A stretch of 64,000 bases of DNA, taken from assembly GCF_000421145.1 (NCBI RefSeq), contig NZ_ATWH01000016.1, positions 1 through 64,000 on the forward strand, read 5' to 3'. Positions 1-7,482 of the stretch are shown in pieces. The notes beneath the pieces are model-generated. The model ran no database searches. It was not told where the DNA came from and saw nothing but the letters and a program-made list of their open reading frames with translations. The position numbers and the translations under genes were made by a program. The stretch is from Glaciibacter superstes DSM 21135. GTDB lineage: Bacteria; Actinomycetota; Actinomycetes; Actinomycetales; Microbacteriaceae. How positions within the stretch are numbered: position 1 is the stretch's first letter; each line of letters opens with the position of its first letter.

Positions 1-291
1 CCCTTCAAGCAGGCCGTGACCCCGACCGGATATCGTTCGTCGCAGCCCTCCGCATCTCCCGCCGGTCCATCGCCCAGCAGGGAGCTTTTCCCCCCTGACG
101 TAACTGACCCCGTCGAACTGCTCTGGTGCCACGCCATCCGTGAACTCGTACGCCGCCTGCTACCCCGACGCCGACCCAGGTCAAACCCCCGCGTCGTCAA
201 ACGCAAGTACACCAAATGGCACGTCAAACGATTACGTCACCGCGAATGGCCCCAACCGGATCGGACTCCCGAACAAGCTGTAATGATCTAA
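1..291 (+). CDS. IS4-type transposase, C-terminal fragment (cut by window edge)
   Basis: The frame is open from the first base and ends at TAA 289-291, so only the last ~96 residues are visible. The end of the protein, with NPRVVKRKYTKWHVKR followed by HREWPQP, has the basic tail typical of IS4-family transposases in actinobacteria (R-x-NPRVVKRK...W). The catalytic DDE residues would lie upstream and cannot be checked, so I cannot say whether the copy is intact. No clear terminal inverted repeat is visible in the 35 bases after the stop. A 64-bp palindromic repeat follows at 327-390. A GTG at 16 is only an internal codon. Confidence 0.6.
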   Translation, partial: PFKQAVTPTGYRSSQPSASPAGPSPSRELFPPDVTDPVELLWCHAIRELVRRLLPRRRPRSNPRVVKRKYTKWHVKRLRHREWPQPDRTPEQAVMI

Positions 292-326
292 TTGAACGGT
301 ATTGGATCTAGCCCCCCGTCCGCCAC

Positions 327-390
327 CGCGCACCATTAGCGCGCGGATGCACCACGCGCGCATGGCGCATGGGCGCGCAGGTGGCGCGTG
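327..390. repeat. 64-bp GC-rich palindromic element, copy 1
   Basis: The arms CGCGCACCATTAGCGCGC and GCGCGCAGGTGGCGCGTG flank a centre with ATGCACCACGCGCGCATGGC. Closely related sequences lie at 11931-11994 and 53322-53385. This copy sits four bases after the citE stop codon, between the transposase remnant and citE, where it could act as a 3' hairpin for citE. Confidence 0.75.
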
Positions 391-393
391 CTG

Positions 394-1296
394 CTATTCG
401 AGCGTGGTTCCCTGAGCAAGCGCGAGGATGCCGCGCGCCCGGCCGACCATCGCAGCGTCGACCATCTCGCCGCTGGCAAGCGTCGCCACTCCCCCGGTCG
501 CGGTTGCAGCGAGCACCTCGCGAGCCCACGCTTCCTCAGCGGTGTTCGGCCGGAACACCTCCACGATCACGGACAGCTGACTCGGGTGCACCGCGGTGCG
601 CCCCACCCAGCCGAGCGCACGGCCGCGTTCGGTGTCCGCATGCAGACCGTCCAGGTCACGGATGCCGGTGAACGCCGACAGCATCGGTGCGCCCAGGCCG
701 GCGGCGCGAGCTGCGAACAACACCCGCACCCGCGCATAGTCCATCGCTTCGGGAGCGGAGGTGCCGAGGTCACTGGCGAGATCCGATTCGCCGAGGGCAA
801 GCCTGGTGACCGACGGATGCCGGGCGATGGCGGCAGCGTTCTCGACCCCGAGCGCCGTCTCAAGGAGCGCCGTCACCGGATGCCCCGGTGCGGCATCGAC
901 AACCAGATCGACATCGTCAGCCGATTCAACCTTCGGCACCCGCAGTTCGAAGTTCGCACTCACCCGGGCGAGCGCCGCCAGGTCAGCAGCGCCGACTGCG
1001 CTCGTTGATTCGGCCGTAGCAGTTGAATCGGCGTGCAGCGGGTTGATCCGCACCTGCACGACCGGTGACCGAGCGCTGACCTCACGCGCGGACAGCCAAC
1101 GCACCACCTCGTCGCGGGCGAGTTGCTTGTTGTCGCCAGCCACCGCATCCTCGAGATCCAGGATCACCAGGTCAGCGCCAGTCGCCACTGCCTTCTCGAA
1201 TCGGTCAGGGCGGTCGCCAGGCACATACAAGCCGGTTATCAGCGGGCGTCCGGTGGCCGGAGATGGCCCGGCGGCCGGCCGTCTGGCGTCACTCAT
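394..1296 (-). CDS. CitE/HpcH-HpaI family acyl-CoA lyase
   Basis: A 300-residue protein of the CitE-like family, whose members cleave or form citramalyl-, malyl- or related hydroxyacyl-CoA in a TIM barrel. The N-terminal signature LYVPGDRPDRF (residues 23-33), the LDLEDAV strand (46-52) and the acidic metal-binding motif LGESDLASDLG near residue 170 are all present. It is a stand-alone protein of normal length for the family; no citrate-lyase alpha or gamma subunit genes are nearby, so true citrate lyase is unlikely. It is the last gene of the LacI-controlled operon; its ATG overlaps the stop of the CoA-transferase gene (ATGA), which predicts that the two act in sequence: CoA transfer to an organic acid, then C-C cleavage. 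The substrate is unknown. Confidence 0.85.
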   Translation of the reverse strand: MSDARRPAAGPSPATGRPLITGLYVPGDRPDRFEKAVATGADLVILDLEDAVAGDNKQLARDEVVRWLSAREVSARSPVVQVRINPLHADSTATAESTSAVGAADLAALARVSANFELRVPKVESADDVDLVVDAAPGHPVTALLETALGVENAAAIARHPSVTRLALGESDLASDLGTSAPEAMDYARVRVLFAARAAGLGAPMLSAFTGIRDLDGLHADTERGRALGWVGRTAVHPSQLSVIVEVFRPNTAEEAWAREVLAATATGGVATLASGEMVDAAMVGRARGILALAQGTTLE

Positions 1297-2534
1297 ATGA
1301 CACCCTTCTCCCGCAACGCCGCCAGTTGCTTGCGTGTCACGCCGACCTGTTCGAGCACCTCGTCGGTGTCGCGTCCGTGCGGGCGTCCTGCCCAGCGGAT
1401 GTCACCTGGCGTCCCCGACAGCCGGAAGAGCACGTTCTGCATCTTGATCGCCCCCAGCTCGTCGTCGTCGATGGTGCGCACGGTTTCGAGTGCAGCATAT
1501 TGCGGGTCGGCGAGAATGCCGCGCACGTCGTAGACCGGAGCCACGGCGGCTTGCGCCTGTTCGAACGCGGTCAGCACCTCGCTCGTCGTACGCGCCCCGA
1601 TCCAGGTCGAGACGGCGCCATCGAGTTCGTCGGCGTGCTCTGCCCTGGTGTGGCCGGAGGCGAACCACGACTCGTCCACCAGCTCGGGCCTGCCGACCAG
1701 TCGCAGCACCCGCTCGGCGATCGACTGCGAGCTTGTCGACACCGCAACCCAGTCGCCGTCTGCCGTTCGATACACGTTGCGCGGGGCGTTATTGACTGAC
1801 CGGTTGCCGGTGCGCTTCTGCACCGTTCCGAGCTGGTCGTACGCCGTGATCTGGCCGCCGAGCAGCATCAGGATCGGCTCGATGATCGCCATGTCGATCA
1901 CCTGCCCGGTACCGCCCTGGCCGGTACCGCCCGTTTCAACGGCTCGCAACGCCACCATGATCGCGTAGCTGGTCGCCAAAGCTGCGATACCGTCTGCGAG
2001 CCCGAATGGCGGCAGTGTCGGTGGGCCGTCCGGTTCGCCGGTGAGCGCCGCGAAACCGCTCATCGCCTCGGCCAGACTGCCAAATCCCGGTCGCCCGGAG
2101 TACGGCCCCACCTGGCCGAACGCGGTCACCCGCGCGATCACCAGACGCGGATTCACCGCGTGCAGTTGTTCGGGCCCGAGCCCCCAGCGTTCGAGGGTGC
2201 CAGGCCGGAAATTTTCGATGAGCACGTCGGCCTCTGCGACCAGCGCGAGCAGGAGCTCGGCGCCGGCCGGCGCACCGAGGTTGATGGTCGCTGCGCGCTT
2301 GTTGCGCCCGAGGGTCTTCCACCAGAGGTTGACGCCGTTTTTCGCGGGCCCGTGTCCGCGCGATGCGTCTGGCTTCGCCGGGTGCTCGATCTTGATCACA
2401 TCAGCACCGAAGTCGCCGAGGAACGTCGCTGCCAACGGACCCGCAAAGAGCGTCGAGATATCCAGGACACGGATGCCGGTGAGCGGCCCCGTAGCACCGC
2501 TCGCGTCTTCTGCCGGCCGGCTCTGCTCACTCAT
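1293..2534 (-). CDS. CaiB/BaiF class III CoA-transferase
   Basis: A 413-residue family III CoA-transferase that would move CoA from an acyl-CoA donor to an organic acid. The family start is clear: LTGIRVLDISTLFAGP (residues 18-33), then DFGADVIKIEHP and, later, GRNKRAATINL, IENFRPG and the region PFGLADGIAAL that carries the likely catalytic Asp. I chose the ATG at 2534 because GGAGG lies 8 bases upstream; a longer frame to 2582 has no ribosome site. The start overlaps the end of the preceding gene by 8 bases. Coupled to the CitE-like gene (ATGA), it resembles pairs of malate or citramalate/itaconate CoA-transferase with a lyase, but no hydratase is present, so the acid cannot be named. Confidence 0.88.
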   Translation of the reverse strand: MSEQSRPAEDASGATGPLTGIRVLDISTLFAGPLAATFLGDFGADVIKIEHPAKPDASRGHGPAKNGVNLWWKTLGRNKRAATINLGAPAGAELLLALVAEADVLIENFRPGTLERWGLGPEQLHAVNPRLVIARVTAFGQVGPYSGRPGFGSLAEAMSGFAALTGEPDGPPTLPPFGLADGIAALATSYAIMVALRAVETGGTGQGGTGQVIDMAIIEPILMLLGGQITAYDQLGTVQKRTGNRSVNNAPRNVYRTADGDWVAVSTSSQSIAERVLRLVGRPELVDESWFASGHTRAEHADELDGAVSTWIGARTTSEVLTAFEQAQAAVAPVYDVRGILADPQYAALETVRTIDDDELGAIKMQNVLFRLSGTPGDIRWAGRPHGRDTDEVLEQVGVTRKQLAALREKGVI

Positions 2535-4665
2535 TGCTGGTCCTCCGCACTGCGCTGGCCTCTCCGTCGCTGCCTTCACCACCGGTCACCGGCGTTTCTT
2601 TCAGGTCCCATGCCAGGCGGAACCCGATGCTCGTCGAGCGTTCGATTCCGAGTCCGGCGAGCAGGTACTTCAGGCTGAATTCTGGCGGACGCGCTCCCCC
2701 GTCGACGTACCAGTCCGAACCGCGCGACACGTGCTCGCTCCCGCCCTTGAGCATGACGAAACGGGTCACGCCGTCGCTGTGTTCGCTCTCCGTCCAGTTC
2801 CAGACGACGGGTTCGAGCCGCCGGAAGTACGGATCACTCGCCGCAGCCTGCCACTCGAACTCCGTGGGAAGCCGCGCACCAGCCCAGGCCGCATACGCCC
2901 GGGCATCGTCGAGGCTCACGAGGGTGGCCGGCGCAGAGGTCGGCGCACTTGCCGGCCCGGAGTGAGCTGCAGTGACCGGCGTCGCAGCCGCACCGGAGGC
3001 ATCCGTCACCCGGAATCGGTTGACGCTCGTCGGAACATACTCGCGCTCCCGCACGAACCCGTCGAACTCGGCAGCGGTCACCTCGGTCGCGGCCACCGCC
3101 ACCCGGCCGAGCGCCACCTCCACGACCTTCTCCCGATCATCGTGAAGTCGCGGCGGCAGCGGCTTCCACTCCTCGACGTACGGAGCTCCCTGGTAGAGTC
3201 CGGTCTCGCGGCGCCGGTAGGTCACCGTCAGCTCGCGCGTGCCAGGCGAGACGTCGATCGCGCCGGGCGGCACAACCTCCACCGGTGCCGGCACGACGGC
3301 CAGACGATCGGCGAGCCGTGCCGGAAACGCGGCGTCTGTGATTTCTCCGGAATCGGTGTCAGCGACGGATGCCGCGTCGGCGGCGGCTTCGGAGAGCAGT
3401 GCGTCGAGCCAACCAGGACGCGCTCCGCTCACCGCAAGGATGCCCGCGATGCCGCGAGCGGGCACCGTGACCGAAACGGATGCAGCAGCAACGGATGCCG
3501 CATCAACGGCGGCACCACCGCGCACGGCAGTGCCCGCCGTGACGTCGAACAGGTCCGCCCTGTCGAGCCCGGCAGCGCCAGCTTCGAGCACCGGCCCGGT
3601 GTAGTCGGTGTCGTGCCGGTTGACGATGGTCCAGAGGGTGAGGTCGCCGAGCGAGAAGCGTGAGACGTAGACACCGGCGGCGAGTGCCTCCGGTGCAGCA
3701 TCGGTCAGCGGGGTCCATTCGCCGTCGACCAGTACCTCGTTGAACGCCCGCTGCACCCGCAGCATCCGTCGCAGTGTTGCCTTGTCTCGTGAGTTCCAGC
3801 CGACCCAGACACCGAAGACGGTGTCCCAGACCAGCATCCCGGTGCCGTTCATCCAGGCGGACTGCAGTTCGGCGCTGTGGTCGTGGTTCCAGCGGCGGGT
3901 GGAGTGCATCATGTGGCGGCGTTCGTACCAGTGGGCGCGCATCACGCCGGGGGCATCGCTGTCAGAAAACCACTGCGCCCAGCTCAGGTGGTGGTCTTCG
4001 ATGCGCTGGTTGGGCACGCGCGACTCTCCCTCGAGCACCTGCGGCGGCTCGGCCGTCTGCAGCGCGCGAATAAGCCCGGAATCGCCCTCCTTCATGGTGT
4101 CGAGGAAGACGCCGTCAACACCGAGTTCGCCGACGATCATGGCGAGCTCATCCGCGTCGTCGTGCGGAGCGCGGCGGGTGCCGGTATCCCACGGGTTGTA
4201 GTCGATGAAGACCTTCAGGCCGTGCTCGTGCAGGCGGGTGACGACGTCGGCAAGGCCGGGTACGTCGCGGTAGAAGTCGAACTGGTTGCGGTCGTCGATG
4301 CCGATGATCGGGTAGGCGTGCCAGAGCACGATGCCGTCGAACCCGCCGTGGTCGGCCGTCGCGTCGAGGAATGCGTCGACGGTGAAGCACTGGTTCTTGT
4401 GATCGAAGAGGCGTTCGTCCCACAGCCAGACCAGCGCGACGCTGTAGCAGGACCGCGTCCAGCGGGAGCTCTCCGCCTCGTAGGCTGCGCCGCTGTAGCC
4501 GAGTCGTTCCTGCGCCTCGGCACGCCACTTTGCCAGCGCCGTGCGCCATGCCGGCCAGTCTTCCGGGTCGTCAGGCGCCGCGAAGATCTTCGCGATATCG
4601 CCTGTCGCTGGGTCAATGCGCCCGTGCGGTGGAAGCACCGTCGGCAGGTCGATCGCCCGCGGCAC
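2527..4665 (-). CDS. Fusion: glycosidase-like TIM barrel + degenerate formylglycine-enzyme (SUMF1-like) domain
   Basis: A 712-residue protein, or 742 if it starts at the ATT at 4755 (see findings). Residues ~50-300 look like a TIM-barrel carbohydrate-active domain: HGGFDGIVLWHAYP, LKVFIDYNPWDTG, LGVDGVFLDTMKEGD (candidate catalytic Asp) and VLEGESRVPNQR (candidate Glu). A linker rich in Ala/Ser/Asp follows. Residues ~470-700 match the FGE-sulfatase/SUMF1 fold: VTAAEFDGFV, DDARAYAAWAGARLPTEFEWQAA, VWNWTESEHSDG, VMLKGGS and STSIGFRLAWD. The Cys pair that active formylglycine-generating enzymes carry before the final GFR is absent, so the domain probably binds rather than oxidises. The hydrolase activity is inferred only from fold-like motifs and operon context with ADP-ribosylglycohydrolase homologues and a sugar importer. 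No RBS precedes the GTG at 4665. Confidence 0.7.
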   Translation of the reverse strand: MPRAIDLPTVLPPHGRIDPATGDIAKIFAAPDDPEDWPAWRTALAKWRAEAQERLGYSGAAYEAESSRWTRSCYSVALVWLWDERLFDHKNQCFTVDAFLDATADHGGFDGIVLWHAYPIIGIDDRNQFDFYRDVPGLADVVTRLHEHGLKVFIDYNPWDTGTRRAPHDDADELAMIVGELGVDGVFLDTMKEGDSGLIRALQTAEPPQVLEGESRVPNQRIEDHHLSWAQWFSDSDAPGVMRAHWYERRHMMHSTRRWNHDHSAELQSAWMNGTGMLVWDTVFGVWVGWNSRDKATLRRMLRVQRAFNEVLVDGEWTPLTDAAPEALAAGVYVSRFSLGDLTLWTIVNRHDTDYTGPVLEAGAAGLDRADLFDVTAGTAVRGGAAVDAASVAAASVSVTVPARGIAGILAVSGARPGWLDALLSEAAADAASVADTDSGEITDAAFPARLADRLAVVPAPVEVVPPGAIDVSPGTRELTVTYRRRETGLYQGAPYVEEWKPLPPRLHDDREKVVEVALGRVAVAATEVTAAEFDGFVREREYVPTSVNRFRVTDASGAAATPVTAAHSGPASAPTSAPATLVSLDDARAYAAWAGARLPTEFEWQAAASDPYFRRLEPVVWNWTESEHSDGVTRFVMLKGGSEHVSRGSDWYVDGGARPPEFSLKYLLAGLGIERSTSIGFRLAWDLKETPVTGGEGSDGEASAVRRTSNE

Positions 4666-4819
4666 CAGCGGGTTGAACTCGTTGGTGTTTGCTTCGTCAG
4701 CATCAATCGGTGCAGCGGACGATGCGGCGGACGGAACGGTTGGCTGGGCGGAAATCGTCTGGCTCCTTGATCGTTCTGGATGATCATCGTTCTGAATGAA
4801 TCGGATGCGGCTGGTGGGT

Positions 4820-6214
4820 TCAGATGGTCGCTACCGCCACGGTACGCCGGGCGAGCTCGTCGAAGCCGAGACGGTCGAAGCCAGGCACGCTCGACGCGAG
4901 CTGGTTGCCGAGCGGGTCGATCCACCTGGTAGGCAGCGCGGATGCGCCGGCGAGCGCACCGCAGATCGAGCCGGCCGTCGCGCCGGTCGAGTCGGTGTCC
5001 CAGCCGCCGGTCACCGCGAGCGTGATCGCGGTTTCGAAATCACCGCGGCTGCGGGTGAGCGCGAAAGCCAGCAGTGCTGAGTTGTTCAGCACGTGCACCC
5101 AGTGCAGGTGTCCGTACTCGGCGTAGATCGCGTCGAGTGCGGCCTCGGTGTCCAGGTCGCCACGGCCGAGTTCGACGCCGTAGCGAATCGCCGCCGCGTA
5201 CCGACTGTTCGACGGAACCACACAGAGCCCGGCCTCGATCACGTCGTCGACCGAGTCGGCGACAACCGCTGCGCTGCTGGCCGCGGCTGCGAACATGCCA
5301 CCGTAGAGCCCGTTGCGCCCGTGGCTGAGGCGCCCATCGGCCCAGGCCAGCCGTGCAGCCTGGTGCTGGTCGCCTGGGTTCGCCCAGCCGTAGACATCCG
5401 TTCGGATCTGCGCGCCGATCCAGTCGCGGAACGGGTTGCCGACCGTGCCGGCGACGTCTGGCTCGTAGCCGTCGAGGAGATTGCGGTAAACGATGCGCTC
5501 GGCTGTGAAGACCCGCCCGCCAGGAAGGTTTGCCAGCCAGGACTGCGCAACATCATCTGTGCTGATTTGCGAGTCGGTGCTGAAGCCGTCGCCGACCCGT
5601 TCGAGCAGGTCGAGGGCGATCAAGGGAAAGTTGAGGTCGTCGTCTTCCGGCATGCCGTCGATGTTCTCGGCGAGGCTGGTCGGACGGCTCCGCCGATTCC
5701 ATGGATACGCTGCCGCGACCGCGGGGTCGAGGCCGACGTCGGTGAAATAGCCGCCCAGCGGCCAGTTCCCGGTCGACTGGGCGATCGCGCGAATTCCCTC
5801 CCTCGGGATCTTCTCCACCGGCTTGCCCAGCAGGCACCCCGCCGCACGGCCGAGCCAGGCACCGTGCACCCGGTCGACCAAGTCGTCACTCGCCCTGCCA
5901 TTGCTTGCCGACTGCACAGTGGAGGCCGCTGCGCCGGGGGCCGCCGCAAAGATCGCGTCGAGGTCATCCGGTTCGTTCCGCAACAGCTCCGCCGGAACCG
6001 GCACGGTGTCGATGCGCGCGAGCAGCTCCCTGGCCAGCGTGCGCAACTCGGCGGACGCCGGTGTCGGCGTCGCCCCGCTCACCGCGGCCGTTGCGGCGCC
6101 GCCGGCCTCGATCCACCGCGCGCGAATTGCAGACACGTCCCGGCCGTCGAGCTCCGCCGCCACCAGTGCGTGCGGAAGCAGGTCTTCCGGCTGGGTCCAG
6201 CTCAGGCGAAGCAC
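4820..6214 (-). CDS. ADP-ribosylglycohydrolase (DraG/ARH) family protein, second copy
   Basis: A 464-residue member of the ADP-ribosylglycohydrolase superfamily. The core begins at VHGAWLGRAAGCLLGKPVEK (~115-134), has an acidic metal-site segment MPEDDDLNFPLIALDLLE (in place of the usual T-D-D-T), NGLYGGMFAAAA and the C-terminal dinuclear metal motif GGWDTDSTGATAGSICGAL. An N-terminal extension of ~110 residues is unusual for the family. The GTG start overlaps the TAG of the first copy (TAGTG), so the two are translated together. In a sugar-importer operon, a role as N- or O-glycosidase on an imported riboside-like compound is more likely than removal of ADP-ribose from proteins, but this is inference. 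Confidence 0.82.
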   Translation of the reverse strand: MLRLSWTQPEDLLPHALVAAELDGRDVSAIRARWIEAGGAATAAVSGATPTPASAELRTLARELLARIDTVPVPAELLRNEPDDLDAIFAAAPGAAASTVQSASNGRASDDLVDRVHGAWLGRAAGCLLGKPVEKIPREGIRAIAQSTGNWPLGGYFTDVGLDPAVAAAYPWNRRSRPTSLAENIDGMPEDDDLNFPLIALDLLERVGDGFSTDSQISTDDVAQSWLANLPGGRVFTAERIVYRNLLDGYEPDVAGTVGNPFRDWIGAQIRTDVYGWANPGDQHQAARLAWADGRLSHGRNGLYGGMFAAAASSAAVVADSVDDVIEAGLCVVPSNSRYAAAIRYGVELGRGDLDTEAALDAIYAEYGHLHWVHVLNNSALLAFALTRSRGDFETAITLAVTGGWDTDSTGATAGSICGALAGASALPTRWIDPLGNQLASSVPGFDRLGFDELARRTVAVATI

Positions 6215-7380
6215 TAGGCGCGGCTCCCGACTGCCGCGTCACCGACTGCCGCCAGGTCATCGATGGCCGCACTTCGCGCGTCGAATCGCGCGCGGTCCTT
6301 GGCCAAGATCTCCCTGGTGACAGTAGCCATGACGGGCCCCGATGCCGTGATGTCCATGCGGCTGCCCTCGTGCACACCAGCGATCCAGTCGGACGGCACG
6401 CTCGCGAGACCCCCGAGTGCACCGGCGAGCGACCCGGCCATGACGGCGATCGAGTCGGAGTCGCGGCCGTAGTTGATCGAGCCGAGCACGGCCTCTCGAT
6501 AGTTGCCGCGGGCGGCGATCAGCATGCCGAGCGCGATCGGCAGTTCTTCGATGGACTTGGTGCGGCTCGGGATGCGTGCATCGCGGGCCGGCGCCCGGTA
6601 GTCGGGTCCGACGGTGTCGAACGGTATGACGGCCGACCGCAGGGTCGCCAGGCCGCTTCGCCAGTCGGTGACGGATGCCGCGGCCGTCACCACGGCGTCG
6701 ATCGCGTCTCTCGTGCCGTCCTTGGCCAGCCGCAGTGTGATGTCGACGATGGAGTCGACGCTCGCACCTGGGCGCATGGCTTCGGCGACGGCGGCCGCGT
6801 ACACGCCGGCGGCCTCCCGTCCGTAGCTGGACTGGTGGGCACCGGCCACGTCGATCGCCTCGGCGTATGCGCTGTCTGCGGAACCGGCGTTGGCGATGCC
6901 GATCGGTGCGGCATACATCGTTGCGCCGCAGTTGACGATGTTGCCGACTCCGGCCTCACGCGGGTCGATGTGGCCGTAGTGCAGCCGGGCGACCAGCCAC
7001 TTCTCGGCGAGGAAGATGCGGTGCAACAGCAGCGCCTCGCCCTCGAGCTCCGGTATCCAGCGCCGTTCCCCGATCAAGAGCGGCACCAGGTGCTCAGCGA
7101 TAGCGTAGGCGTCGAGATGATCACGCACCGTGGCATAAACCTCGACGAGCGCGTTCGTCATCAGGGTGTCATCCGTCACATGCCCGTCACCCTTGTGGTA
7201 CGGCGCAATCGGCCTGGCGTTCTTCCAATCGGCCAGGAACGGGGGAACGATGCCGGTGATGAACCCGTCGTAGCGCTCCTGGATGGCCTCCGGCGTGTTG
7301 CCTTCAGCCGCGCCGCCGAGCGCGTCTCCGACGGCAGCGCCGGCCAGGGCGCCGGTCGCCTTATCCTCGAGCAGGTCCAT
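6214..7380 (-). CDS. ADP-ribosylglycohydrolase (DraG/ARH) family protein, first copy
   Basis: A 388-residue, full-length family member. It starts with MDLLEDKATGALAGAAVGDALGG, has the first metal motif HVTDDTLMTNAL (T-D-D-T), EAAGVYAAAVAEAM, and the second metal motif NYGRDSDSIAVMAGSLAGALGG. These residues are those that bind the two metals in DraG/ARH enzymes, so catalysis is plausible. GGAGAAG stands a few bases before the ATG. It follows the substrate-binding-protein gene after 102 bases that contain a strong hairpin. It is only distantly similar to the adjacent second copy, so the two may act on different bonds or steps of one substrate. Confidence 0.87.
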   Translation of the reverse strand: MDLLEDKATGALAGAAVGDALGGAAEGNTPEAIQERYDGFITGIVPPFLADWKNARPIAPYHKGDGHVTDDTLMTNALVEVYATVRDHLDAYAIAEHLVPLLIGERRWIPELEGEALLLHRIFLAEKWLVARLHYGHIDPREAGVGNIVNCGATMYAAPIGIANAGSADSAYAEAIDVAGAHQSSYGREAAGVYAAAVAEAMRPGASVDSIVDITLRLAKDGTRDAIDAVVTAAASVTDWRSGLATLRSAVIPFDTVGPDYRAPARDARIPSRTKSIEELPIALGMLIAARGNYREAVLGSINYGRDSDSIAVMAGSLAGALGGLASVPSDWIAGVHEGSRMDITASGPVMATVTREILAKDRARFDARSAAIDDLAAVGDAAVGSRA

Positions 7381-7396
7381 TGGTTCTTCTCCATTC

Positions 7397-7474
7397 GTTG
7401 GTCGAGCGTGTTCGGGGCCCCGGCGGTCGAGCCTGCCTTCGCTGGTCGAGCCTGTCGAGACACGCTCGACCAGC
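7397..7474. repeat. GGTCGAGC repeat with 11-bp hairpin between binding-protein and hydrolase genes
   Basis: GGTCGAGC occurs three times, and the last copy forms a perfect hairpin: GCTGGTCGAGC (7441-7451), loop CTGTCGAGACAC, GCTCGACCAGC (7464-7474). The sequence GGTCGAGCCTGTCGAGAC is, to my knowledge, a dispersed repeat in Micrococcales genomes. Its place just after the binding-protein stop could protect that part of the mRNA or reduce read-through, giving more binding protein than hydrolases. Confidence 0.7.
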
Positions 7475-7482
7475 AGTTGCCG

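Noticed and set aside
394..1296. Citrate lyase beta subunit
   Set aside because: The alpha, gamma and accessory genes of citrate lyase are absent; the pairing is with a class III CoA-transferase instead.
2041..3663. A 540-codon open frame on the plus strand opposite the CoA-transferase and fusion-protein genes
   Set aside because: It is an antisense shadow in GC-rich DNA: Arg/Pro-rich translation, no family motif, no ribosome site, and both minus-strand genes are clearly real.
2527..4665. Active formylglycine-generating (sulfatase-activating) enzyme
   Set aside because: The catalytic Cys residues are missing and no sulfatase gene is near.
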